From NCBI GenBank assembly GCA_905250885.1, contig CAJNOQ010000005.1, positions 62,001-126,000 of the forward strand: a stretch of 64,000 bases of DNA, read 5' to 3'. The position numbers and the translations under genes were made by a program. Position 1 is the first letter of the stretch. Each line of letters starts with the position of its first letter. Below the pieces are notes generated by a model. It was not told the DNA's origin, did not search any database, and saw only the letters and a list, made by a program, of their open reading frames with translations. This document shows positions 1 to 10,584 of the stretch, one piece after another. The stretch is from Didymodactylos carnosus. Its lineage: Eukaryota; Rotifera; Eurotatoria; Philodinida; Philodinidae.

Positions 1-1109
1 CGAGGGCTTAAGATTTTGTGAGTAAATCCGATGACTAACAAACGAAAAATTAAAGTGTTGTTACGTTGTATGAGTCAAAGTAAGTAGAATACGTATAATT
101 CTATTTGTTTCTGATCTAAGCGGAGGACAAATAAATATTAAATTCGATCAATACGTACGTCTAGAGTCGAAAGTTTAATTGTTCGTTGAGAATTCGGCTG
201 TGGTTTTGTTTCAGCCAAACGAAGAATAGCTCGAATGATTTCTCCAGCATTCTAAAAACAAAATCCAGTTCTTTAGAAAAAAATTCTAGATTATATGACA
301 AATAATTAATATATGCGATAGTTTTCGTCTATCAAATCGTTAAAATGATGACTCACTTGATCAATTCTACTTGTAAATGCACTAATCAATTCTTGATCAC
401 GTAAATAATCGAAAAATCGTTGAAAATTTACTTTCCAAAAAATATTTTCATCGCCAAAACTATTTGTATTATTACTACTTTTGAATTTTTTATTTGGTTG
501 TGGTTCAGTGGTTGCTAATCGCTTTACTTCATCTTGTGTTAGTTCTGGTACTTGGTATTGAGTTGATGGTGCTTCTTCAACAATTATCGGCATATTCGAC
601 ATTTGCTTTGATTCTTGATTACTAGTTGAAACACGTTGAATAAATTGAGCAGAAGCCAAATGTTGAAAACAATCTCTAATTGATGTAATACTAACAGAAT
701 CTTTGAACACTTTACTCAATGTGTTATATACATCCGCTAATATCTGACTCATTTGTCTTTTACCATGTAAAAGTAATTTTTCAATAATAAGTTCACCGGT
801 ACCATGATACAATTGTTTAGCACAATGAATACATTTTGCATAATGTAATATGTACAGAGCACGTTTTACATTGAACATATACAAAACACGTTTTGAATTA
901 GAATCATCTTGTTTATATTCGACGATATCATGTATACATAAAACAGATAAACATTGTGAAACGGTTGAAATCGATAATTTTAAATCACGTGCTATTATAC
1001 CAAGTTGCAACGGACCTTTACGATTCAGATAAGATGTTATTTGTTTTGATGTACTATCAAAATGATTTTCAATTAAATCCAGTCCTAGACGTAATTGATA
1101 AGTAGTCAT
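1..1109 (-). CDS. POLR3C: RNA polymerase III subunit RPC3 (5' part, runs off left edge)
   Basis: RPC3 is a winged-helix subunit of RNA polymerase III. With RPC6 and RPC7 it forms the initiation subcomplex in the nucleus. Four coding exons are visible: 357-1109, 155-251, 65-110 and 1-34 (open at the edge), phases 0, 1 and 2 in order. Exon 1 shows the family layout: an N-terminal winged helix (MTTYQLRLGLDLIENHF), a second block with TGELIIEKLLLHGK matching the human segment TGELIVEELLLNGK, and FWKVNFQRFFDYLRDQ followed by a Gln-ending exon. Exon 2 gives EIIRAILRLAET, as in the human protein. The ATG is set at 1109: the open frame extends upstream, but a 3' splice site (tttacatttcag) ends at 1119, 9 nt before it. 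The C-terminal half is outside the window. Identity of exons 1-2 is firm; exons 3-4 rest on phase and weak similarity. Confidence 0.88.
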
Positions 1110-1558
1110 TTGTGTATTCTGAAATGTAAAAAGAATAATTATAAAGTACAAACATTCTTCAACTAGATATGCGGAAACGTATGCATAACACAAGTTTCGC
1201 GACTGTTTCCAATAGTGTTATTCGTTTAACGTTGCTCAGCTCGTTTCATGACGAAGCTAATGTTTCTGACGTTGCGGCAAAAACCTAGTTAGTATTCAAA
1301 TTTCTCAGTAAATGATATAGTCGTGATCCATGTTGAAATGAGGTACCGTAGACTTCATTTGTATGTGAAAAGAATCAAAATATTTTTAATTACTTTACTT
1401 TGTTCATAGCATTATACTAGAAAACGTATATTTTTTAAATAAAACAATAATAAAAAAATGCAGTATTATACCCGACATAATATACAACATAGATACAAAA
1501 CATCTAAAATGTCTCGAACCAACGATTGATATACGTACAACACAATATTTGCATTAAA
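1110..1558. other. Intergenic, POLR3C to VMA21
   Basis: About 450 bp without a gene. It must hold the POLR3C upstream region and the VMA21 3' end. The segment 1200-1300 is less AT-rich than its surroundings. No other feature seen. Confidence 0.5.
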
Positions 1559-1855
1559 TTAATCTTTTTTGTTCAATTTTTTCTTGTCTGATTTATCTTC
1601 ACGAAATGCTACGACAAGAAAACCAATCAATATAACGTGTATCACAACAACGGTGACAATAACCGATGAAATATAACTACTACGATCTGACATATTAAAG
1701 AAACCATCAAATATGAATTCTTTTGATACAAAATACGATGTCAATGGTGCAAATATCATTAACAGTGTAAAAAATAACATTTTTTTAAACACAATCCATA
1801 TCAATGATTCATCATCTTGATTTGAAATAATTGTATCAATTACCGTTGTTGACAT
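1559..1855 (-). CDS. VMA21: V-ATPase assembly factor VMA21
   Basis: VMA21 is a small ER membrane chaperone needed to assemble the V0 sector of the vacuolar H+-ATPase. The single exon encodes 98 aa, close to the human 101. Two membrane segments are visible: residues about 24-43 (KMLFFTLLMIFAPLTSYF) and about 63-84 (SSVIVTVVVIHVILIGFLVV). Between them lies the family's loop, FIFDGFFNMSDRSSY, matching human YIFEGALGMSNRDSY. The C-terminus is lysine-rich (KSDKKKLNKKD), fitting an ER-retrieval role. The frame is open for 13 more codons upstream, but ttctttacag ends directly at the ATG at 1855, so that ATG is chosen. It lies 240 bp downstream of the HMGXB4-like stop on the same strand. Confidence 0.93.
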   Translation of the reverse strand: MSTTVIDTIISNQDDESLIWIVFKKMLFFTLLMIFAPLTSYFVSKEFIFDGFFNMSDRSSYISSVIVTVVVIHVILIGFLVVAFREDKSDKKKLNKKD

Positions 1856-2094
1856 CTGTAAAGAAAAATGATAGATATATGATAGATATTTCAAATTTTC
1901 ATAATAAGAAGTTCAGTTTTATCTGTCTAAGAGCTCAAAATATCTTGTTGTAGTATATGAACGTTAAATAAGAAGAGCAACGCTTAAATCATATCTTTTA
2001 TTTACAACTTGTTCGATAGAACTTTACAATAGTATAGGGATAAAAATACAATACAAACAATGTACAAGAATCAAAAAAAATAATAATGTTCAAG

Positions 2095-4761
2095 CTAACC
2101 TAAACCAGGTAGAATAATACCAACATTTTCCATAAGTTTACTTGTTATTTGTTTCGATTCTGTTGATGATTGAACAATTTCATTTCCAAGACAAGCCATT
2201 AAATTGCATGCACACAATGTTCCATCAAATAAGATTGTTGATAAATTCTCAACTGATGTTGCTCTGGGATTCAAATGACCCAATTGTCTTACCTTTTCAC
2301 TCATTTTTGTTAAAGATTCACCCAATAGATAGATTCCAGCTGCTATATCGACAACATCATAGGTCTTAACATGTTGTTGTTGTTGTTGTTGCTGCTGATG
2401 TTGTCTTGCAAATGCGTTTGGTGGACGAATCGCTGTCTTCGATGATTTTGTTGTTTGTAGATTTTCTAATGGTGTTGTTTGTGGATGAATTTGTTTAGCA
2501 TATTGATTTAACGTTTTTTGTAAAAGTATCGGTGTTGTTGTTTCGGTTTGTGATTGGGGTTGTTGTCGCTTTGATGATTTTTTTGGCGATTTTTGTTGAT
2601 GTGGTAATTCATGTTTGATAACTACTTTTTGAAAATGATGATTTTCAGCTTCAGCCTTTAGACACCAACGTTTTCTATCGTGTAAACTCATTTTTTTCCA
2701 TGAACGACACAATGTTTGGTTATCAACCGATTCATGGCTATGTCGTTGACGATATTTAATTGACCATAAACTAAAACCATCCAAGTTGTCTTTTGGAATT
2801 GACAGCATTAGTTGATCATCTTCATTCGGCCCGTCTTCGATATACGAATCGTCGTCACTTTCATTTGGAATTTCATCATCATCTTCACCAAATTCTTCAT
2901 CAGGTTCTTCGTCTTCTTGTTCGTTAATTTCAAAGTCAATGTCGTCTAAAAAAGAAATTAAATTTGATACATGCTGTTTTCATGATCGTTTCATATAGCG
3001 ATCAAAAGCCAGGTGAGGAGCAGTGACTACAATTCAACTCAAAGTCCACAACCGACCATAATAATTGTAAAAATATTTTATTTCTCACCTGTTTGTTGCT
3101 TTGTTGTCTTCTTTCCTCCTTTTTTTGTATGCTTCTTTTTATTCTTACTTGCTGCCTCCGACTTAATTGCCATATTAATAGCATCTAAGTCGTCTTCTAA
3201 ATTTTGTTGCTCTTGTGTAGATACTTGAGTTTTTTTCTTTGTTGAACGCTTTGATTTGCTTTTCGATGGTGGTGGTTGTTGTTCAGTTGGAATAGTTGGT
3301 GGCAAAGAAGTTGTTGGTGTTACACCGTGAAGTAATTCTTTGAAATACGGTGTATAACGTATTACTCGACCAGATTTTGTTTGTCGTACTTCATTGATCA
3401 ATGTTGGTGTTTTTTCTAGTTCACCTTGATTAGCCTCTGCAAGTTGAGTATTTGATTTGATTGGACTTGTTTCTAATGACAAAGTATTCGATGACTGACC
3501 AATTAGACGACTTAACAATTGTTTTCTTGATGTTTTCGTTTTTGATGTCGCTATTTGAGGTTGTATTGAGTGTTCATCGCTGACATAAGACATTTCTACC
3601 AGTGGAGATGCAAAGGCTTGTTCTTCTTCTTCGCTATTATTATCTTCAACATCTTCTTCTTCTTGTTCATCCATACTCTCTTCGTGTTCAGTTGAAGGTA
3701 GTTCAACAATTTTCAATCGATCATCCGACGAACCATTCGAATAATCTTCTTCAACTGGATTTACATATTCCTGAAACAAATAAAGACAGAAAGATCTTCA
3801 ATAGGACTGATATAACTTCGTCTACGTTTTTTTTAAATAATTTAGATGATAAGAGCTATCTAAGAAGAAGTACTGAGCCTTGCACGTTAGTCTCATAAGT
3901 GATCTAGCCGTTTGAATGGCAGAGAAGATATAGTCAATTTATGTTGCAACAATGTCAAGTACGCTTTCAATGATACAAAAAGAATGAACATACACTATCA
4001 TCTACTTCATTTGCATCTCGAACAGACTGAGAACGAAGATTAAATTTTAATTTGATTCCAACTTTTTCTGTTGATTGAGGTAATATTGGAGGCTGCTGAT
4101 GTTCTTCTTCGTCAAATGCGTAATCATTATTATTTGTTGTTGAACTTTGATCATCACCATTACTGAATTGCTCACTAGCTGATAAATTTTGTTTTACTAG
4201 TTGTTGTTGTGTTTCAGACGGTGGTCGCGAACGTGTTTTGCGTGTTAATTGACCAAGAATAACTGATACTTGTTTTTTGGCTTCTCGTTGAGGACGACTA
4301 CCCGTAACGGCCGTATATGGGGACTGTATTTGAGATGATGAAGCTTTGCTATCGTCGTCTTCAAGGCGAACAGGTATTGGAAAACCACTGACTAATGTTG
4401 GTGACGTTTCATTAGTGTCCATTAAAAAGACATCATCGACTTCAACCACATTGTTATTATTTGTGGTTGTTGCCGAAGGAATATATGTACCAACGGCTGC
4501 ATCTATATCATACGCATCAATTTCACTATTATCGACCGACTGAGTGTCATTTGATAGTATTTCTTCATTTGGGTGAGTAATTTTATTGGCAGAAGCATCG
4601 TCTTGAACTCCAGCGGCTGATGATTTTACTTTTTTATTACTGACACGCCCAGATTTCTTTTTTTCACTTTGAGGTGATGAACTCTCAACACTTGCTGTTG
4701 GTGCCTTGAGGTTTAACCGTGGTTTAAAGAAAAATGCAATTTTTTTGTCTGCAGCAGACAT
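2095..4761 (-). CDS. HMGXB4: HMG-box protein, HMGXB4-like
   Basis: Probable nuclear, DNA-binding chromatin protein. Three exons in consistent phase (3994-4761, 3089-3770, 2095-2945) give 766 aa. Residues 1-480 are low-complexity: Ser/Asn-rich with acidic runs (EEEDVEDNNSEEEE) and basic runs near the end of exon 2. A divergent HMG-box-like block lies at about 536-580 (GFSLWSIKYRQRH, then SWKKMSLHDRKRW). A glutamine run at about 667 comes from a (TTG)n tract. The last 85 residues are the strongest evidence: AAGIYLLGESLTKMSEKV and a C-terminal NVGIILPGLG match what I recall of the vertebrate HMGXB4 end (LLGESLS...NIAYIMPGL). The ATG lies 12 nt after a 3' splice site. The orthology call depends on that end domain; the rest evolves fast. 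Confidence 0.72.
2371..2402 (-). repeat. (TTG/CTG)n polyglutamine tract
   Basis: A run of TTG/CTG triplets, read on the minus strand as CAA/CAG, encodes about nine glutamines inside the HMGXB4-like protein, with His-Gln next to it. It is a triplet repeat in frame with the gene. Confidence 0.85.
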
Positions 4762-4773
4762 TATTCAGATTGT

Positions 4774-5954
4774 CTAAAATAAATATAAGAAATTTTTCTT
4801 TCTGATTGCTAAGTAAATAAGGTATTAGAAAACATGGATCTTCAACCAAAAAGCATTTCCTCATAGCAAAATTAGTACGCTGAATAGTTTGACCAACGAT
4901 TCGATACGCCATTTGAGTCGCGAGTTGTGTTTTTAGATGAATCGCGTTTAGTCGGAGTAATCATTACATGAGACAAACGCTAAAGTTTCAAAACAGACAG
5001 CAAAGAATCAAAAACTTTTGTCTAAACTAGTCTACACCATCAACGTTTTAGATTAAAGTTTTGCGAGGAGGAAAGTATACTGAATAACTAAATCTTTTGA
5101 TGAATAACGTACTTCTGGAGTTAATTGAAAATTGAAAATCAGTCTGTTACTACTTTATAATGAAAAATAAAATGCCTACTGAACGAGTTCTAAACGCAAC
5201 GTAACAAAACTTCTTGCGTAAAAAATAAAAACTGAGTCAATTGCTACCAAATTTATGCGTTACTCATGCAAAACTGTGAAGAAAATTTATCATATTTATG
5301 ATAACTTTTGAATAAGAGCTGCGGGCGGTTCTTTAAGCTATGTAGTAATATCACACAGAGTGATACTATTCGCTTAACTTTAGTCTGACTCAGAATAAAA
5401 TATAAGAGCGTGCTTTCATACCGCTACGTACACGAAATGTTTACTAAATGATGCAACACCGTATGTTTTGTCGTTGTAAGAAGTTACCTGCTATCGGCAG
5501 CTGTTATTGGCTGGTAACTTCTTACAACGATATTTTATTCATCAAGATCTGGTGGTACAAATGAATGGTAAAACTGCACTTTTTCCTTCCTTCCTTTTTG
5601 CCTTTTTTTCTGCACAACCACAAGCTGTTGAGCGAGATAGACAGAGGAACATTTATATTTGTTAATTACGTGTTTCAAGAATCCAACAAGAAGCCAATAC
5701 TGTACCTCTCTGTGGTAAATTATATTCTCTCCACTAGTTTAGATGTGAGATACACTTTTGTAAATCATTGCGTGCAAAATCTTTTACATTAGAATACTTG
5801 TTTAGGGAAATAATCTATTCAGGTCCTTTTATATCTAATGTTATTTCCCCGAACTTAGCTCCCTCTATCGCTATGGTCTCGATTTACAAAGTTATAGTAT
5901 GCCATGACTTACAGTTTTTATCGACTATACTTGAAACAGAAAGCTGAATATTTT
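4774..5954. other. Gene-free stretch upstream of the HMGXB4-like gene
   Basis: It should contain the promoter of the minus-strand HMGXB4-like gene. Short open frames occur but show no coding character or family match. The only structure I see is the hairpin at 5471-5530. Confidence 0.5.
5471..5530. repeat. 18-bp perfect stem, 24-nt loop hairpin
   Basis: tcgttgtaagaagttacc at 5471-5488 is the exact reverse complement of 5513-5530. The 24-nt loop is less AT-rich than the flanks. The stem does not extend. It could be a short inverted-repeat relic or an RNA hairpin; nothing decides between these. Confidence 0.8.
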
Positions 5955-6227
5955 CCCTATTCGAGACTCCCGGCAAAACCCCCACGGGAGTCCTGTCACG
6001 GGGTCCTGCTGGAGTCAAGTGGGACTTTCAAGGAATTTCTCAGAACTCGTGAGGACTCCCGTGGAACTTTGAGGATTCTGAGGACTTTCATTAGACTCCC
6101 GCAGGACTCGGAAGTTCCACAGGAGTTTCACGGGAGTCCTCAGGAATCCTGAGAAATCCCTTTAAAGTCCCATCTGACTCCCGTGACAGGAGTCCCGTGG
6201 GAGTTTTGCCGGGAGTCTCGACTAGGG
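5955..6227. mobile_element. GC-rich fold-back (inverted-repeat) element, about 273 bp
   Basis: The whole segment folds on itself. The left end (ccctattcgagactcccgg) pairs with the right end (gccgggagtctcgactaggg), and imperfect pairing continues inward nearly to the middle. It is built from short units such as gggagtcc/ggactccc and is far richer in GC than everything around it. Both ends abut TTTT (5951-5954 and 6228-6231), possibly a 4-bp target duplication, though that is weak in AT-rich DNA. It encodes nothing convincing. Superfamily unknown. Confidence 0.75.
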
Positions 6228-7171
6228 TTTTGCTTCTCTCACTCACTCTCCTACGAAAAAATATGGTTGGCTTCTTGTAGCCGTAAATAAATAACAGCCG
6301 TTAATCAGCTGAAAGAATGAATGACTGACTGGCAGAAGTTTTGTTTGCCTTACTTTTCTGTTGGTGAAATATCAGTTGAAAGGAAAATAATGTCAATGAA
6401 ATCGATGTCGTAAAGTATTTCTCGCACGAAAATCGAAGATAAATGTGATAAAAACTAGTTGAATTTTGTATCGTTCGATTCATTTCAGTTTCATGTAGAT
6501 CATGACGCATGGGTTGTCTTTTGGAGCCATACCACGATTACATCGGCCTGGTGCCGGCAAGGTGGAACTTTGGGAGATAGTAGAACTCAACATTCTAAAC
6601 ATAACGGTTATCTCGAAAAAAAATTTTTAAATGACAGCATCGAGTCCGAGCGGCCCAGGTCAGTAGGGGGTTTCCAGAAAAGCCGGGCTAGTTCCTTGAC
6701 CTTACAAGAAAAAAAGCTGTAAATTTTATCATGCATACTACTTGTTAAAGTGACTATCTTTTTTACCGAAAACTTTTATTTTCCGCGTCCTGTTTTTTGG
6801 GGAAAAATTATGCAAAATAATCATTTTCGAGTTTTTCCCACTCAAAGATTTCTATGAAGACAAAACGAAAATTTGACACCAATAAGTGTTCCAGCCCAAC
6901 TGTCTTTTAACTAACTGTGAAAGCTCCAGGTCAGCAGCTATTTCTCAGACCGAATGGCAGAGCAATCACTGGGTGCTACTTTCTCATTTTCACCGATGCC
7001 AGAGACAATCGCAGGATTAACCCGTAACGCTCCATCGTGGGCCTACATCTACACGCATAGTACAGCAACTCCAGAAAGGAGCACTTTTAGCCAATGCGTA
7101 TTGGTCGAGAAAATCGAGCTCAAAGTTGTGAAAAACATAGTACTATGCTTTTTTGAAAACAATGTTAAACA
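6228..7171. other. Gene-free stretch between inverted-repeat elements
   Basis: Slightly GC-richer patches at about 6530-6720 and 6940-7090 suggest inserted or decayed sequence. Open frames there (for example plus-strand 6954-7211) match no family I know. No supported gene. Confidence 0.4.
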
Positions 7172-7173
7172 TA

Positions 7174-7422
7174 TCACCGGAAAAAAAATAAAGTTGGTTT
7201 TGAGTTGCTGAAAAGTGCTTGTTTCGTATTCAGCACACTCGATAACCCAGAAGATTGTCTATTCTTGGCGAGGGGTACTTCTAAAAGTTTAGGAAAAATT
7301 GTCAAACTAATATTACTTTCCCACAGAAATTTTTCTGCGCCATTTTGTTTGAAAATTTTTCCTCGAGTGCTGAACACGAAAAAGCACTTTTCACCAACTT
7401 AAACTTTTTTTTGCTCCGGTGA
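7174..7422. mobile_element. TA-flanked miniature inverted-repeat element (MITE)
   Basis: The left end tcaccggaaaaa is matched in inverted orientation by ccggtga at the right end. The inner arms (gttgctgaaaagtgctt on the left, the complement of aagcacttttcaccaac on the right, then gtgttcagca-type sequence) also pair, for roughly 55-65 bp per arm. Both ends are flanked by TA, as in Tc1/mariner-type elements (family knowledge). Length about 249 bp; no coding capacity. A non-autonomous mariner-type MITE is the simplest reading. Confidence 0.7.
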
Positions 7423-7532
7423 TACGAACACGGTTTTTTCGCAGATAATTCGTCTCTAGACTAATTTTTCATGTTGATTACGAATTTGTCACTAGTTTAA
7501 GGCATTGTTAGCGTAGCTGATTCTTTAAAGAC

Positions 7533-7576
7533 GACACTTCGAGGCAGCAGAACATGTTCTGCTGCCTCGAAGTGTC
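7533..7576. repeat. 44-bp perfect palindrome
   Basis: gacacttcgaggcagcagaa at 7533-7552 continues through catg into its exact reverse complement, ending at 7576. There is no loop and no mismatch. Symmetry stops abruptly at both ends. Function unknown. Confidence 0.9.
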
Positions 7577-8104
7577 TTCTTCTTTTCATCTATCAGCGGT
7601 TGGCTTTGAACGTGTTTTTCTGACACAAAAGGTAATTTTACTACAGTCTACCAAAAAAAGGAAAATATCTAGTTTTTCGCCTTGTTAGTAAAAATGAAGT
7701 GGAGCTATCGAACTTCCTCTGTTCGGATATAACAGAAGAATTACTTGCTTTAAGATAAGACAAGCCAGGCCTCAATATATTTGATTTTGGGCGATTTATA
7801 AAAGATTTCCCAAATGCCATCAAAACTGCAGTTTGCAAACGGCGATTTTTGATAAAATCGATATAAACAAAACTTTTCCCGCAACTAGTTGCAATTATGA
7901 AGGGCTTTAAACATAGCCAATTGATAAAGCCTTTCAAGGGCTACAAAGCGGGCATCTTCTCTTATTCTGCATCGCAAAATACAAAGAAATAGAACTAAAA
8001 AACACTCGTTACTTTTTTGTTCTTTAGAGGTATTTTAGCTCATTTCCCAAAGATCAAACATCTATAAATAATATTTCGTTACGCGGTAATAGAAAAAAGT
8101 ATAT
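7577..8104. other. Gene-free stretch
   Basis: A minus-strand open frame of 98 codons (7641-7937) has no recognisable domain or splice context. I do not call it a gene. Nothing else seen. Confidence 0.4.
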
Positions 8105-9465
8105 GAGTAAGCTGGGATAATTATAACCAGGTACAAACTTTTTCTCAATATCTTACGAATGGTTAAGCCATTTTTGGTCCGAGAAAAATCGTGACTACAC
8201 AGGTAGATACATATGACTGTCAGCTATGCACTGATGTAAAAATTGTCATTGAAAATGCATTACCGCTAATTAATGCCATTCAATTCCCAATGCATTACTC
8301 TTAACTGGTTATAATTACCCCATGAAAAATAGCAGTGTGGTTATAATTATTTCAGTTGGTGTATATCGAAAAAAAATGATTGTCTTTTGATTTCACTAAT
8401 TTCTCATTAAGTAGTTAAGAGTACCCCTCCCCTTATTTTGTGCTTGCCGTAGAAATGCTGCGAAATAAAAACTAAAACTCACTAAGGCTTCATATTTTCA
8501 AACTGATTGGAAACTCAATGGAGCGTTTTTGTTTCAAGTTTTTAACTATTGCCGTTCACCAGTTTTCCAGAAAACTCAGTTTTTCATTGTGTCACATTAC
8601 GACCCCCCTTAAATTTCATCCGATCGAGTGAAAAATTTTATTAGAGGTACTTAAGTTCATTGCGCAAAAGTATATTTTTTGAATTTCCTTTTAGACCTTT
8701 CTTTACCGAGTTACACGGTTTCTGAAATTTAAAAACTCGGTTTTTGAAAGTTTTTCAGTATTTTCCTATATTCGTATAACTCGGTAAAGAAAGGTCTAAA
8801 AGGAAATTCAAAAAATATACTTTTGCGCAATGAACTTAAGTATCTCTGATAAAATTTTTCACTCGATCGGATGAAATTTAAGGAGGGTCGTAATGTGACA
8901 TAATAAAAAACCGAGTTTTCTGGAAAACTGGTGAATGTCAATAGTTAAAAACTTGAAACAAAAACGAGAATTTGCTCCATTGAGTTTCCAATCAGTTCTG
9001 AAAATATGAAGCCTTAGTGAGTTTTAGTTTTTATTTCGCAGTATTTCTACGGCAAGCCCAAAATGAGGGGAGGAGTACCCTTAACAGTAAAGCTCATTGA
9101 CTGGAAATTTATGAGATTGGATAAAGCTCGATATTCTCTACAAGATGGACTAATTTTTAATTGAAAAAGTAAAAGTTTACCGTTGGATCAAAGTTGATTT
9201 ACATCGTTCCAGTCGTTTTTGCTGTGATGGTTGGTTATAATTACCCCAAATGGAGTAATTATAACCAGTTAAGAACAACGCACTGGAAATTGAATGGCAC
9301 TAATTAGCGATAATGCATTTTCAGACAATTTTTACGTCAGTGCATAGCTGAAAGTCATGAAAGTCTACCTTAGTCACCATTTTCCTCCGCCCAAAAATGG
9401 CTTAACCATTCGTAAGATACTGAAAAAAAGTTTGTGTGCCTGGTTATAATTATCCCAGCTTACTC
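8105..9465. mobile_element. 1.36-kb double fold-back element
   Basis: Two nested inverted repeats share one centre near 8745. The outer arms are about 8105-8335 and 9230-9465; terminal gagtaagctgggataatt is repeated in inverted form at the right end. The inner arms are about 8413-8720 and 8775-9085; ttaagagtacccctcccc on the left pairs with ggggaggagtacccttaa on the right. Arm identity is high but imperfect. The spacers between outer and inner arms differ in length (about 80 and 145 bp). TATA sits just outside both ends. No transposase is present. It may be one fold-back transposon or one inverted-repeat element inserted into another. Confidence 0.75.
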
Positions 9466-9838
9466 TATAAGTCTTGGTTTAAACTTTTATTAAAAATAAG
9501 AAAAATATCAATACCAACGGGTTTAAGTCCATTATAACCAAACGAAGATGAGATTATATATAAGTATTTCATGTATGTGGGTATATAATTTTTGCTACGT
9601 GAGTATTTTGTAAAAACGTTTAAACGAAAAGGCTTCTTGTTAAAAGATGTTGCTGATGAAAAACTAAAAAAAGATTTGCAGTAAATATGATTGTAGTACT
9701 ATTTGTATTAGTAGGATTTCTAGTAATAACTTTAGAGTACGATCTATAAAGATATGTTGGGATATGATTTTGTAGTAATATATTTAATTAAACATTTATA
9801 ATAAAATTGTTTTCTGATTTCAGTAGAAATCGAAGAAA

Positions 9839-10186
9839 ATGGCCGTGAGTATAAACGTTTTGAACATTTCAGATAGCTCAGGTGAAATCTCACTCCTGGG
9901 TCTTTATCTTGATAAATACGGTGTTAGGCAATTAAGTCTACATTTTGTGCACGTAGCTGATGAGTTTTCATATGATATAAAGGAAACACGATCGTATGTT
10001 CAAAGAAGTGGAGCACAATATCTCGAAAATCAGAATAAGGTTAGCTTTTTTATACAGAAACCTGATCATTTTGACTATATATATAGGAAAATGACTATAT
10101 CTTATCTTGATCAAAACGGTTCACGTGCACAATGCATTTTTTTAATGAATATTGTGCAAAAAAATAAAGATACACCAAGAAAATAG
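9839..10186 (+). CDS. Hypothetical protein, 115 aa, single exon
   Basis: I do not recognise this protein. Support for a real gene: 115 codons open from an ATG in AAAATGG context; a good 3' splice site (gtttctgatttcag) ends at 9823, 15 nt before the ATG, as at neighbouring genes; and an AATAAA lies near 10353 after the stop. The sequence has no signal peptide or membrane segment. It alternates short hydrophobic and polar stretches (SLLGLYLDKYGVRQLSLHF, then RKMTISYLDQNGS), suggesting a small beta-rich soluble fold. It is convergent with BTRC, with about 400 bp between the stops. It could be an orphan gene or a chance ORF. Confidence 0.45.
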   Translation: MAVSINVLNISDSSGEISLLGLYLDKYGVRQLSLHFVHVADEFSYDIKETRSYVQRSGAQYLENQNKVSFFIQKPDHFDYIYRKMTISYLDQNGSRAQCIFLMNIVQKNKDTPRK

Positions 10187-10584
10187 GACTACTTGCATTG
10201 AGTTGACATCGACATCAAGAACAGATTCTATTGTAAGACTAGACATTAGAGAAAATTGAATACCAGTAAGAAACACGTAAAACATAATTTCCAACAGGAA
10301 ATATTAAAATGAAACAAAAAAAGTGAAAAAGAAAGTTAGTCTTAGATTAGAAAATAAAATATTATTTCCAACCAAGAGTATTTCTTTTAAGGCAAAGTCA
10401 GTCCACAAGAAATACTTCAGTTTGCAATTGCGAATGAAAAAAAGTCTCGAAGATTTACAGTAGCTAGCCGAAATATTGAAATTTTGAACTAATAAGCATT
10501 GAACGAATGAGATTTGACATTAGATAAAAGCTAAGTAGAACTTTAAATCTGTAATTTAGTTTCTCGTAGTGTCTGAAGCAAATT
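10187..10584. other. Convergent intergenic, 398 bp
   Basis: Holds the 3' ends of the orphan ORF (plus strand; AATAAA near 10353) and of BTRC (minus strand). Nothing else seen. Confidence 0.5.

Noticed and set aside
4724-4912. Minus-strand ORF overlapping the HMGXB4-like start
   Set aside because: It lies in the upstream leader/promoter in a different frame, and the acceptor 12 nt before 4761 explains the start.
7641-7937. 98-codon minus-strand ORF
   Set aside because: No recognisable product or splice sites, and surrounded by mobile-element debris.
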